Shown here piece by piece: positions 1 to 8,964 of a DNA stretch of 64,000 bases. Position 1 is the first letter of the stretch. Every line of letters begins with the position of its first letter. Source of the stretch: Paenibacillus sp. EZ-K15. GTDB taxonomy: Bacteria; Bacillota; Bacilli; Paenibacillales; Paenibacillaceae. The position numbers and the translations under genes are program-made. The notes under the pieces were generated by a model that saw nothing but the letters and a program-made list of their open reading frames with translations, did no database searches and had not been told where the DNA came from. The DNA is taken from NCBI RefSeq assembly GCF_002573715.1, contig NZ_PDHM01000009.1, positions 22,950-86,949 of the forward strand, read 5' to 3'.

Positions 1-103
1 CACAATCGTAAAAAAACACATCGACAAACAAATGCCGCCATTGTTGGCGAGGCCCTCCGCTTATACGATGAATACGAAGGAAAACTTACAACGGGAGGTC
101 CAT

Positions 104-1054
104 ATGGCGAACATCAACCCAAGCACGCGGCTAACACCGTCAGCGCGGAGCCGGGAATGGTTATCCAGCTTTCGCAAGTACAAGGCGATATACCTCATCT
201 CGATTCCGGGCATCCTCTATTTTCTGGTATTTAAATATGTCCCTTTATTCGGCAGCGCCATGGCTTTTCAGGAGTACAACTTATTCAAAGGCATATGGGA
301 AAGCCCATGGGTGGGGCTGGATCAGTTCTACCGCATGTTTCAGTACGAGGAGTTTCTGCGGATCTTCTGGAACACCCTGTTGATCGGGATGTACAGCATC
401 GTATTTGCTTTTCCAATCCCTATCATTCTGGCCCTCCTGTTGAACGAGATTCGCCTCGTCCTGTACAAGCGGGTGCTGCAAACGGTTATCTACATGCCGC
501 ACTTTCTGTCCTGGGTCATCATCGGGGGGATTGCGGTGGGCATTCTGTCTCCGACCACGGGCATCATGAATCAGATTCTGATGTGGGTGGGACTCGAACC
601 GATTTACTTCCTTGGCGAGGAAAGCTATATTCGCAGCATTCTGATCGGCTCCGGCATTTGGAAGGAAGCTGGCTGGGGAACGATTATTTACTTGGCGGCG
701 CTGGCCGGGATCAACCCGGATCTGTATGAAGCTGCACGCGTAGACGGCGCAAACCGGTGGCGCCAGACCCTGGCGATTACGATTCCGTCGATTCTGCCAA
801 CGATTATGATTCTGTTTCTGCTAAACATCGGCAATTTCCTCGATTTCGGGTTTGAGCGGGTGTTTGTGTTCCTGAATGCCTTGAACGAGAATAAGGGCGA
901 CATTCTGGATACGTACATTTACCGCGTCGGTCTGCTCGGACAGCAGTACAGCTACACCACAGCCATCGGGCTGTTTAAATCTCTCATCGGGCTGCTGCTC
1001 ATTGTGGGCGGAAACGCTATAAGCCGCAAAACGACCGGAAATTCCTTATACTAG
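104..1054 (+). CDS. ABC sugar transporter permease, LplB/YtcP type
   Basis: Inner-membrane permease of a carbohydrate ABC importer (316 residues). Several hydrophobic spans are visible, and the EAA loop that contacts the ATPase reads EAARVDGANRWRQ near residues 215-227. I place the start at the ATG at 104, behind GGGAGG at 93-98; the frame is open further upstream but without a ribosome site. A second permease follows after 15 bases and a binding lipoprotein after that, so this is the first membrane gene of a transporter operon. No ATPase gene is present, as is usual for this subfamily, which shares an MsmX-like ATPase (family knowledge). The substrate is probably an oligosaccharide, judged from the nearby glycosidases. 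The operon may begin before the window. Confidence 0.9.
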   Translation: MANINPSTRLTPSARSREWLSSFRKYKAIYLISIPGILYFLVFKYVPLFGSAMAFQEYNLFKGIWESPWVGLDQFYRMFQYEEFLRIFWNTLLIGMYSIVFAFPIPIILALLLNEIRLVLYKRVLQTVIYMPHFLSWVIIGGIAVGILSPTTGIMNQILMWVGLEPIYFLGEESYIRSILIGSGIWKEAGWGTIIYLAALAGINPDLYEAARVDGANRWRQTLAITIPSILPTIMILFLLNIGNFLDFGFERVFVFLNALNENKGDILDTYIYRVGLLGQQYSYTTAIGLFKSLIGLLLIVGGNAISRKTTGNSLY

Positions 1055-1069
1055 GCAGGTGACCAAAAC

Positions 1070-1942
1070 ATGATAAAAAGATCAAAAGGTGAATCCGTAT
1101 TCGAAATTTTCAACTTTATCTTCCTGGCCGTTGTGTCGGCTGCCATGATATTCCCGATCCTGCACGTTGCGGCGCAATCGCTCAGCAGTGATGTGGCCAT
1201 TTCACGGGGAGACGTTGGCCTGTGGCCGGTTGAGTTTACGCTCTCCAACTATGCAATCGTCTTGAACGATACTTCCGTATGGCGTTCCTTTCTGATCAGC
1301 GTATTCGTGACTGTCGTGGGGACCGGGATCAACTTGATTGCAACGGCCTCGCTGGCCTATCCGCTGTCGCGCAATGAATATCGGGGACGAAAAGTCATTC
1401 TCATGCTCGTGCTGGTTACTTTTATCTTCAGCGCGCCCCTGATCCCGAATTATCTGCTCATTAAATCGCTGAACATGCTGGATACGGTATGGGCCCTGAT
1501 TATTCCGGGCGCGATCAGCGCGTACAACCTGTTCATTATGCGCTCGTTCTTCATGAATCTGCCGAACGAAATTATTGATTCGGCCCGGATCGACGGGTGC
1601 GGGGAGCTGCGGATCATATCGAGCATCGTGCTGCCTTTGTCCAAGCCGGTCATGGCGACGATGGGATTGTTTTACGCCGTTGCGCATTGGAATTCGTACT
1701 CGTCCGCTCTATACTATATCAATAGCCGTAAACTATTTCCGCTTCAGGTTCGTCTGAGAGAGATCGTCATAACCGATCAGATGGGAGAGATGGACACCAC
1801 GTTCGAGAATCTGGCGAACATGTCCCCGGAGGGCATCAAGATGGCCACGATTGTAATCGCTACGCTGCCGATCATCCTGGTCTACCCGTTCCTGCAGAAA
1901 TATTTTATTAAGGGCATGCTCATCGGTTCGATCAAATCTTGA
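1070..1942 (+). CDS. ABC sugar transporter permease, YtcP/AraQ type
   Basis: Second permease of the same importer, 290 residues, with an N-terminal membrane span (about residues 13-35), further spans, and the EAA-like loop IIDSARIDGCGELR near residues 165-180. The start follows AGGTGACC with suitable spacing. It pairs with the upstream permease to form the transmembrane channel; the binding lipoprotein gene begins about 140 bases downstream. A cre-like element lies in that gap, so transporter and binding protein may be expressed at different levels. The family assignment is firm; the substrate is inferred only from context. Confidence 0.9.
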   Translation: MIKRSKGESVFEIFNFIFLAVVSAAMIFPILHVAAQSLSSDVAISRGDVGLWPVEFTLSNYAIVLNDTSVWRSFLISVFVTVVGTGINLIATASLAYPLSRNEYRGRKVILMLVLVTFIFSAPLIPNYLLIKSLNMLDTVWALIIPGAISAYNLFIMRSFFMNLPNEIIDSARIDGCGELRIISSIVLPLSKPVMATMGLFYAVAHWNSYSSALYYINSRKLFPLQVRLREIVITDQMGEMDTTFENLANMSPEGIKMATIVIATLPIILVYPFLQKYFIKGMLIGSIKS

Positions 1943-2019
1943 TCGTAAAAGAACACAATCCCATAATAAGAACGCCAATACTGCATATGAGGGTTATGAG
2001 CTACGATGAAATGGATTTA

Positions 2020-2034
2020 ACGAAAGCGCTTACC
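2020..2034 (+). promoter_or_regulatory. cre-like site before the binding-protein gene
   Basis: ACGAAAGCGCTTACC matches the CcpA consensus WTGNAANCGNWNNCW at all but two defined positions (second and last base), with the GAAAGCG core intact. It sits about 50 bases before the lipoprotein start. It could mediate glucose repression, but the mismatches make it weaker than the two perfect sites near 61 and 62.8 kb. Confidence 0.4.
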
Positions 2035-2083
2035 TCATGAATGAGCCACTTGTCTATTTTTTTGTGAAAAAGGGGAGAGGTTG

Positions 2084-3664
2084 ATGAAAAAAAGTTGGAC
2101 GGTCTTACTGATCAGCGTCATGATGATGTCACTGCTCGCGGGGTGCGGGGGGAAAGCGGAAGAAGGAGCAGTCAGTCCCAAGCCGGAAGAAACGAAACAA
2201 GGTACAGACTCGAGCAAGCTGGCCTTCTCGATTTCATTCTCCACGGGCGGCAACACCTACACCGAATCATCACCCGATATCAATAAGGACAAATGGGTGC
2301 TGAAGCTGGAGGAGATGACAAACACGGATCTCGATATCCGCTTGATGTCCCATAAGGAATTTGATCAGAAGATGAGTCTGATGTTTGCAGGCAACGAAAT
2401 CCCGGACGTTGTGGGGAATATGCGAGGAGGTCCAACGACAGGATCGATGTCAGGCTCGGTGGAAGCCGGGGTGTTCATGCCGCTGGATGATCTCCTCAAA
2501 GAGCATGCTCCGAACCTCATGAAACTGGTTACCCCGGCCGCATGGGAAGAAGTATCGTATGACGGCAAAATCTACGGTATCCCGGCCTGGCTGGAAAATC
2601 CGTCGCGCCGCGCCACGTTCATTCGCACGGATCTAATGGAGAAGGCCGGCATTAAGGAAGCGCCTAAAACCGCGGAAGAGTATCTGGATATGCTGCGTGC
2701 CTTTAAGAAGCTGGGTGTAGAGCACCCATACCAGTACCGTGAGGGCTTTAAATATGCGGATACCTTCCTTGGGGCGTATGATGTGCTGCCGTTCCAGTTC
2801 ATGGAGCTGAATGGGGAGGTCGTACCGAAGTTCTTCGATGTCGAGAACATGACCAAGGCGCTCCAGACTTATAAGACGATGTACGATGAGGGGCTAATCC
2901 CGAAGGATTTCGCTTCGCTCTCCCAGGATGATTACGGACGCAATATTAATGCCGGCAAATCCGGGATGTGGGCCTCCAACGGCGAGGGGCTGATCGGGTT
3001 CCGCACCAAGCTGAAGGAAGTGGATCCTTCGATGAAGGTGGATATTTACCCATCCCCGACTGGATCGGACGGCAAGGGCGGACTCGGCTTATACAGCTCG
3101 GTATCGACCACGTACTATATCAATAACAAGGTTGGAAAAGAGAAAGCCATCGAAATCATTAAATTCCTGGATTGGATGCTGACGGAAGAAGCCGATATGT
3201 TCTTCTCCTTCGGGATTGAAGGCGAGAATTACACGATGGAGAACGGGAAAGTCAACTATAAGTGGCCTGTGACGAAACAAGAGGTCGATGAAGCGGGCTT
3301 CCGGGCCAACCAGCTGTGGTTCGTTCATGAGCTAACCTATAATAAGAAGCAGACTGCCCTTACCGAGGATGGCCAGGACGTGATCAAGGCTTTCAGCGAT
3401 GTGCTGAGCAATGAAGGCCGCGGCGGCATTACGTTCATGGCGAATCTGAACAGCTTCTCCAAGTTCCCGGATCTGGCTTCGACCGGAGATACGGGACCTA
3501 AATTCATCCTGGACAGCATGGTGAAGATGATCTACGGCAAGCAGCCGATCTCCGATTGGCCGAAGGTGCTGGAGGAATACCGTGCCAAGGGCGGGGATGA
3601 GATCATCAAGGAAGCGACGGAGCGCTGGAAGAACAAGGAGAATGTGGTAGACCGTACGAGATAA
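2084..3664 (+). CDS. extracellular sugar-binding lipoprotein, LplA-like
   Basis: Solute-binding component of the importer encoded just upstream (526 residues). The N terminus is a lipoprotein signal: a basic start, a hydrophobic run, and lipobox LLAGC with the lipidated Cys at residue 21, followed by a Gly/Ser/Glu-rich tether. The body has the usual length and composition of family 1 extracellular solute-binding proteins. The start is ATG 2084 behind AGGGGAGAGG; a TTG three bases earlier is also in frame. The protein captures oligosaccharides outside the membrane and hands them to the two permeases. The following response regulator and kinase probably sense the same sugar. Confidence 0.88.
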   Translation: MKKSWTVLLISVMMMSLLAGCGGKAEEGAVSPKPEETKQGTDSSKLAFSISFSTGGNTYTESSPDINKDKWVLKLEEMTNTDLDIRLMSHKEFDQKMSLMFAGNEIPDVVGNMRGGPTTGSMSGSVEAGVFMPLDDLLKEHAPNLMKLVTPAAWEEVSYDGKIYGIPAWLENPSRRATFIRTDLMEKAGIKEAPKTAEEYLDMLRAFKKLGVEHPYQYREGFKYADTFLGAYDVLPFQFMELNGEVVPKFFDVENMTKALQTYKTMYDEGLIPKDFASLSQDDYGRNINAGKSGMWASNGEGLIGFRTKLKEVDPSMKVDIYPSPTGSDGKGGLGLYSSVSTTYYINNKVGKEKAIEIIKFLDWMLTEEADMFFSFGIEGENYTMENGKVNYKWPVTKQEVDEAGFRANQLWFVHELTYNKKQTALTEDGQDVIKAFSDVLSNEGRGGITFMANLNSFSKFPDLASTGDTGPKFILDSMVKMIYGKQPISDWPKVLEEYRAKGGDEIIKEATERWKNKENVVDRTR

Positions 3665-3712
3665 CATCCAAGATAGGAAGTAGGGCATCTCCTGTTTGTT
3701 CCTAAAAGCGTG

Positions 3713-3742
3713 TACAATAGATCCAATATGTAAGCGTTTAAC
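3713..3742 (+). promoter_or_regulatory. possible promoter with cre-like site before the two-component genes
   Basis: TACAAT at 3713-3718 could be a -10 box; no good -35 lies at 16-18 bases. Starting ten bases downstream, ATGTAAGCGTTTAAC (3728-3742) matches the cre consensus in 13 of 15 positions. Together they suggest a CcpA-controlled start for the regulator pair. Confidence 0.35.
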
Positions 3743-3767
3743 CTAAATGAGCGAAGGATGAAAAATC

Positions 3768-3815
3768 AAGGTATCCGCCGGTCTTACCATTACAGGTAGC
3801 CGCTGCGGATACCTT
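3768..3815 (+). terminator. hairpin between binding-protein and response-regulator genes
   Basis: Perfect 11-bp inverted repeat AAGGTATCCGC / GCGGATACCTT with a 26-base loop, followed by a weak T-rich tail (TTATTGTT). It probably terminates or reduces transcription from the transporter operon. It lies downstream of the possible promoter at 3713, so it could also act as an attenuator for the two-component genes. Confidence 0.6.
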
Positions 3816-3876
3816 ATTGTTCCATTCGATGTTTGCCTCATCCCTTATTCTTCTACATACAGGAGGCTAAAATGAT

Positions 3877-4902
3877 ATGCGGTTGCTTATTGCTGACGAC
3901 GAACCTGTAATCCGAAGAGGGCTGGTCAAGATGGCGGAGACCTACCGTCTGCAGTTTGATGCCATTGACACGGCCGTGAATGGTGAGCATGCGCTCTCAC
4001 TGATCAAGGAATTCGAGCCGGATGTACTGCTGACCGATATCCGCATGCCCCGAATGGGCGGACTGGAGCTGTGTCAGGAGCTCCATGAGCAGTATGGGCA
4101 TATTCAAATTATCGTCATATCGGGTTATGGCGAATTCCAATATGCGCAGCAATGTCTGGCTTATGGGGTTAAACACTATCTGCTAAAGCCGGTCACCGGC
4201 GTGGTGCTGCACCAAACCTTTGACGCGATTGTCAAACACCGCAATAAAGGCATTGTCTCGCTGGCTTCCTATGTCGATTGGATTGAAAATATCGGGCAGG
4301 AGATCTGGATGCTGCAGACCGAACAGCTCGATCGCCTGTTGGTGGATTGGAGGGCGCATCTGCAAGCGGCGGGACTTAGTGTCCCACAGCTTCAGCAGCT
4401 GCTGGATGATGCGGTGGGCATGATTTTCCGTCGTCTCGTCTCGAAAGGATATATGGAGGTTTCGGTGATTGAACCGATCGGTCACCATACTGTGCAGGAG
4501 CAGCTGTTGAACGAATTTGAGCTGAGGGTTAAGCAGATGACTGCCGATTTGGTGACGCAGCGGTGGGGGAATTTCAAGAACCCGCTGGATGAAGTGAAAT
4601 CGTATATCGACACGCATCTGTCCGAGGAGATCACCCTTGAGGAAGTGGCGGAGATGGCCGGTTATACGCCGACGTATTTCAGCGCAATGTTTAAGAAGAT
4701 GACGGGCGATACCTTTGTAAGGTACCGGATTCACCGGCGAATGGAGCGGGCGAAGGAGCTGCTGGCCCTGCCGCATATGCGGATCATCGACGTGGCGGCG
4801 AACGTCGGTTACGAGGATTATCCCCATTTTACAAAAATGTTCAAGAAGGTAACGGGACATACGCCGACGGAATATCGGACGATGCTGGGCTTTAACGGAT
4901 GA
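3877..4902 (+). CDS. response regulator with AraC-type DNA-binding domain (YesN-like)
   Basis: Cytoplasmic transcription regulator, 341 residues. The receiver domain (about residues 1-120) has the acidic pair D7/D8, phosphoacceptor D54 in LLTDIRMP and K104 in YLLKPVTG. A linker follows, then a C-terminal AraC domain (about 240-338) with two helix-turn-helix units, EVAEMAGYTPTYFSAMFKK and DVAANVGYEDYPHFTKMFKK. The start is ATG 3877 after AGGAGG. It overlaps the kinase gene by four bases (ATGA), so the two are co-translated. It most likely activates the adjacent transporter and glycosidase genes; this is inferred from the conserved layout of such loci. Confidence 0.93.
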   Translation: MRLLIADDEPVIRRGLVKMAETYRLQFDAIDTAVNGEHALSLIKEFEPDVLLTDIRMPRMGGLELCQELHEQYGHIQIIVISGYGEFQYAQQCLAYGVKHYLLKPVTGVVLHQTFDAIVKHRNKGIVSLASYVDWIENIGQEIWMLQTEQLDRLLVDWRAHLQAAGLSVPQLQQLLDDAVGMIFRRLVSKGYMEVSVIEPIGHHTVQEQLLNEFELRVKQMTADLVTQRWGNFKNPLDEVKSYIDTHLSEEITLEEVAEMAGYTPTYFSAMFKKMTGDTFVRYRIHRRMERAKELLALPHMRIIDVAANVGYEDYPHFTKMFKKVTGHTPTEYRTMLGFNG

Positions 4903-6740
4903 AAAATAAACTGTACCGCAAGCTGTTTCTGTACTTTGTATCCATCATTGTGCTGACTACCTTGTTGATCGGCATCGTTACCTACACGCGCTCATCAGCT
5001 GAGCTGGACCGCCAGCTGGACCGGCATATGTCGCAAATCGTGCAGAATGCCTTGAACCATACCGATCTGTATATTAAATCCTACGACCGTACGATGATCT
5101 CTTTATTGACCAACCGGGAATTGAAGAAATTCGTGGATTTGCCTAACCCGGCGGACCACTATGATTACTATCACATCAGCTCCACAATCAAGGATACGGT
5201 ATTCCGTCCCCTCATGGAACGGGGGCCCGAGCTGCTGACCATGTATCTCCTGTCTTATAACGGACATGCCACGTACAGCTTCGGTTCTGATTTTACGGCT
5301 CCGGTATTCAGTGCAGAGGAGAAGGCAAAGCAGCTGACGGATCTCCGCAATACCACGAAAGATGAAAGCGGTCTCATGATTCATACGGAGAGCATTATAC
5401 CTGGACGCAGCGGTAGTGTAGTACGCATGACAAGACTGATCAAGGGACTATCCTCCACAGCGGAAAAGGGCGTGTTAGCCATGGAAGTACGTTCCCAGGA
5501 GTTATCCTCTCTCTGGAAAGGAATTGATCTGGGCGAACGCGGATACTTCTATATCGCGGATGCCAGCGGCCATGTAGTCTATCAGCCTGAGGGGCTGGAG
5601 CATAACGCCTCGTCTCCGGCCGAGGATCCGAAGCTGACTGCCGCCATCATGGGCGCGGACGAGGAATCCTTCAAATATACGACGGCCGATGGAGAGCAGA
5701 GAGTGTTCATGACGCGGATGTCCCCCTATTCCGGATGGCGCCTGGTTGCTTCGATGCCGCTGGAGGAGTGGCGCAAACCGATTGCCAGCATCCGCTCGAC
5801 GGTATGGACGATCGGCTTGATCAGCCTCGTTGCTGCTTGTCTGCTTGCTTATCGCTTCACTCGTTCCATAACCCAGCCCATCCAGACGATTATCCGCGGG
5901 ATGCGTCAGACGGAGCAGGGGCGGTGGATTCCCTTGGAGCTTCCTAAACGCGAAGACGAGTTGACGGAAATGATGCAGCGGTACAATCTGATGGTGACCC
6001 GGCTGTCGGAATTAATCGAGCGGGTATACGAGACCGAGCTGCAGCAGCAGAAGACGATAATCGAACGGCAAAATGCCGAATTCCAGGCGCTTCAGCTCCA
6101 GATCAATCCGCATTTTATGTATAACACGCTGGAGACCATCGTATGTTATGCCGAGGTTGAAGGCTCATCGGAGATTACCGAAATGGTGTCCTCACTTGGC
6201 TTTATGATGCGATACTCCTTGCTGACGTCCCTCGAGGAGATCACGGTCGCGAATGAGCTGAACCACGTCTTGAACTACATGACGATCATGAAGCATCGGC
6301 ACGATCTGGAGTTCGATCTTCGGGTGGAGGTACCCCATGAGCTGCTTCTGTATAAAATGGTGCGGTTGACGCTCCAGCCGTTAATTGAAAATGCATTCCA
6401 GCATGCCTTTCCTGACGGAATCGAAGCATCGCAGCACATCATGATCTCTGCCGGGTGCGATGATGATTCCTTCTGGGTCAGCGTGAAGGATAACGGCATC
6501 GGCATGACGGATGAACAGCTGCGCGAGGTTACGGCACGGCTATCTTACGAGTATGACCACGTGAATCATGTACCTGAATTCTCCCTGAACCTTAATGGTA
6601 CTGGAGGCATTGGGCTGCTGAATGTGCATCGGCGGATTCAGCTGGTATTCGGCGAGAACTACGGACTCCGTGTAACCTCGGCAGGCGTGGAGACAGGAAC
6701 CACCATCCGCATGGTCATGCCATGTCCGCCGCGTGCATAG
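4899..6740 (+). CDS. sensor histidine kinase, YesM type
   Basis: Membrane sensor kinase, 613 residues, partner of the overlapping response regulator. A first membrane span lies near residues 8-28. An extracellular Cache-like sensor (about 30-300) contains the segment GERGYFYIADASGHVVY. A second span near 305-325 is followed by a HAMP region. The His-kinase domain has H405 in QINPHFMYNTLE, and the ATPase domain shows LIENAFQHAF, VKDNGIGM and GTGGIGLLNV. This is the class 8 architecture common in Paenibacillus sugar regulation. The signal is probably a sugar or a sugar-loaded binding protein; the sequence does not prove which. Confidence 0.93.
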   Translation: MKNKLYRKLFLYFVSIIVLTTLLIGIVTYTRSSAELDRQLDRHMSQIVQNALNHTDLYIKSYDRTMISLLTNRELKKFVDLPNPADHYDYYHISSTIKDTVFRPLMERGPELLTMYLLSYNGHATYSFGSDFTAPVFSAEEKAKQLTDLRNTTKDESGLMIHTESIIPGRSGSVVRMTRLIKGLSSTAEKGVLAMEVRSQELSSLWKGIDLGERGYFYIADASGHVVYQPEGLEHNASSPAEDPKLTAAIMGADEESFKYTTADGEQRVFMTRMSPYSGWRLVASMPLEEWRKPIASIRSTVWTIGLISLVAACLLAYRFTRSITQPIQTIIRGMRQTEQGRWIPLELPKREDELTEMMQRYNLMVTRLSELIERVYETELQQQKTIIERQNAEFQALQLQINPHFMYNTLETIVCYAEVEGSSEITEMVSSLGFMMRYSLLTSLEEITVANELNHVLNYMTIMKHRHDLEFDLRVEVPHELLLYKMVRLTLQPLIENAFQHAFPDGIEASQHIMISAGCDDDSFWVSVKDNGIGMTDEQLREVTARLSYEYDHVNHVPEFSLNLNGTGGIGLLNVHRRIQLVFGENYGLRVTSAGVETGTTIRMVMPCPPRA

Positions 6741-6784
6741 CACAAGGCCTGCTTCCGGATTGGAGGTCAGGCCTTGTGTTTTTT
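6741..6784 (+). terminator. rho-independent terminator after the sensor kinase
   Basis: Perfect 11-bp stem CACAAGGCCTG / CAGGCCTTGTG, 16-base loop, then six T. It begins at the kinase stop codon and closes the two-component operon. Confidence 0.93.
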
Positions 6785-6804
6785 GAAGAGATAAGAAAGG
6801 TTAA

Positions 6805-6838
6805 CCTTCAGAGGCTTACTCTTCTTATCCCGCAAGAA
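6805..6838. repeat. dispersed 34-bp repeat, copy 1
   Basis: This stretch matches 28 of 34 bases of 34182-34215. Shared blocks are CTTCA, AGGCTTAC and CTTATC followed by CGCAAGAA. Both copies lie between genes, so common descent from a repeated element is likelier than coding constraint. Its type is unknown. Confidence 0.5.
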
Positions 6839-6846
6839 TGACTGGC

Positions 6847-8679
6847 TTACTTGTTCTCCGCTTGCGGCGTGAGATGGATGGATACGCCGCCGTACACCTT
6901 GAGACGTATCTTGATGGTATCCTTGGCGCAGCACGTTTCCGTGTGAACCTCAATGGGAGGAAGAATGGAACGATATCGGTATTCGTCCGCTTCCGCCTGT
7001 TCCTGATAGATCATGGCTTGGTAGGCTTGGTCATCTTCAAGGAAATCCAGCGGAATCTGGGCATCTCGTCCTCCGGCGGCGCAAATGGAGGCGACAAACC
7101 ATTCTGTACCCGATCGTCTTGCTATCGTAACGAATCGGCCCGGATAACCTTCCAGCAGCCGAGTCTCATCCCAGACGGCTGGAACGGCAGCCAGCAGCGG
7201 CTTGCCCGGATGATCGGCGAATACGGAGATCGCATCAGCATAATGTTGGATGCCGGATTCGAAGAGGATGGCTAGGGCCAGTTGAAGCCCTTGGGTTGTG
7301 TTGGTCCGTCTGCTGAACGTGACCGGCGTAAAATCCATGGACCCGATCACGTTCCGCGTAAACGGCAAGGTACAGAGATGAACCGCGTTAGGCCCTTCGC
7401 TCTGCGCCCGGTAGTATTCCGCACCGTAAACGCCTTCTCTTGTCATCACGTGAGGCCATGTCCGGTGTTCGCCGCTTGGTTTGGTGGATCCATGAAAATT
7501 AACCATCAGGCGATGCCTGGCAGCGGATTCCGCAATGGCATCATAGACCTGGAGCGTCTCTTGGTTGTCGCTGTCAAAAAAATCGACCTTGATGCCTACA
7601 GCGCCCCAAGATGCCCACAGGCGTAATTTCTCCTCACGGAGTTCCTTCGTATTCAGTCCTTTATAATGCGTCCACAGCCAGATACCGACGCCACGCTCCT
7701 TCGCGTAAGCGATGAGCTGCGGCACGTCCAGCTTGCCTTCCCAGCCGCCGTCCACGACGCTGTACTCCCATCCCATCTCGGCGGCAAAATCGACATGCTG
7801 CCGTTGAATATCCATATCGCCGCAGGAATCGCCTTCCGCGTACCAGGACCAGGCCGCTCTGCCCGGGGAGATCCAAGAGGTCTCTTGCAGCACGGGCGGG
7901 GGACATAGGTGTGTCGTTACCGATGAAGACACCAGATCCCCGAGCGATCCGATGATCATGACACGCCAGGGCGTCGAAAGCGGAAGCTGCGAAGCAATCG
8001 GCGTTTCCTGATCCGGGGCGAAGGAGGTTCGGAGCTTCCGGCAATCGTGCTCATCCGCTGCGAGATGACTGGCGCCATATCCGCCGTCCACGGCAGCTTC
8101 TGTCAGCAGCAGCCATTGATCCTCTGCCGATTGGACCAGCAGCGGGAAACCGAAATGCCTTCCCCGAAGATGTTCCGGCATGGCATGGTCGTAGGTCCGT
8201 TCATAACACCGCATGAACGGCTGTCCCCAGACGTTGAGCATCCGGTCCTCCGGCAGATGGAATCCGGAGACCTCGTTCTCGATGCGAATATCTCCTTCTC
8301 CTTGCAGCTCATACCGGTATGCGACGCCGTCTTGAAAAGCACGGAAACGAATCTTCACCTGATGATTCTCGACCGAAGTCAGGAGCACCAGCTCGCTTGC
8401 CTCGTAAGACTGCGATTTTTGTTTGCCGGTCACAAGTTCGTAACGCTCCGTAATCGTGTTGTGCTCAACCCCTTGAATGCGTATGCCTTCCTGAAATTTG
8501 TATTTGTCGGTTATCAGTCCGAGCGGCGATCTTTCAAGAACCCGATCCCGCTTGTTCATCACCGTGTAAAAGAGGGGGCCGTTATGCTCCTGTTCCAGCG
8601 TGATATGCAGATTCCCGTCAGGTGAATGAAGCTGCGCATGAAACGGCGCTGACGGAGACTGGGATAGCTCATGATCCAT
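6847..8679 (-). CDS. glycoside hydrolase family 97, retaining type
   Basis: Alpha-glycosidase of 610 residues with no obvious signal peptide, so probably cytoplasmic and acting on imported oligosaccharides. The N-terminal beta-sandwich (about 15-260) leads into a TIM barrel with WSWYAEGD, YSVVDGGW and GIKVDFFDSD. The Asp at residue 366 sits where retaining GH97 enzymes have their nucleophile, and E415 in TREGVYGAE is the candidate acid/base; inverting members such as SusB use glutamates instead. That points to alpha-galactosidase-like activity (inference). The start follows AAGGAAGGAG. The 285 bases separating it from the divergent beta-helix gene must hold both promoters; I saw no convincing operator there. 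Confidence 0.88.
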   Translation of the reverse strand: MDHELSQSPSAPFHAQLHSPDGNLHITLEQEHNGPLFYTVMNKRDRVLERSPLGLITDKYKFQEGIRIQGVEHNTITERYELVTGKQKSQSYEASELVLLTSVENHQVKIRFRAFQDGVAYRYELQGEGDIRIENEVSGFHLPEDRMLNVWGQPFMRCYERTYDHAMPEHLRGRHFGFPLLVQSAEDQWLLLTEAAVDGGYGASHLAADEHDCRKLRTSFAPDQETPIASQLPLSTPWRVMIIGSLGDLVSSSVTTHLCPPPVLQETSWISPGRAAWSWYAEGDSCGDMDIQRQHVDFAAEMGWEYSVVDGGWEGKLDVPQLIAYAKERGVGIWLWTHYKGLNTKELREEKLRLWASWGAVGIKVDFFDSDNQETLQVYDAIAESAARHRLMVNFHGSTKPSGEHRTWPHVMTREGVYGAEYYRAQSEGPNAVHLCTLPFTRNVIGSMDFTPVTFSRRTNTTQGLQLALAILFESGIQHYADAISVFADHPGKPLLAAVPAVWDETRLLEGYPGRFVTIARRSGTEWFVASICAAGGRDAQIPLDFLEDDQAYQAMIYQEQAEADEYRYRSILPPIEVHTETCCAKDTIKIRLKVYGGVSIHLTPQAENK

Positions 8680-8964
8680 AAACGATACTCCTTCCTTGTC
8701 GCTCCAAGAATGACGTATTCATTGCAGCCTCATTGTAACGGACAAAGCGAAGGGTTAGCATACGGCTCCGTTCGCTCCAGGTTGTGTTTTCTTACGTTGT
8801 GTTACTCCATAAAAAAACACGGCCATTCCGCAAGTTACGGCATGGTCCAGCGAGCAAAGGCTGTTTTATCATAGAAGCATATCAAGAGGTGTTTGAAAGG
8901 AGGGCATCATGTAATCGCTGGTGGATCGTAATCACTACATATGACAAAGGATGGGTGATGATTG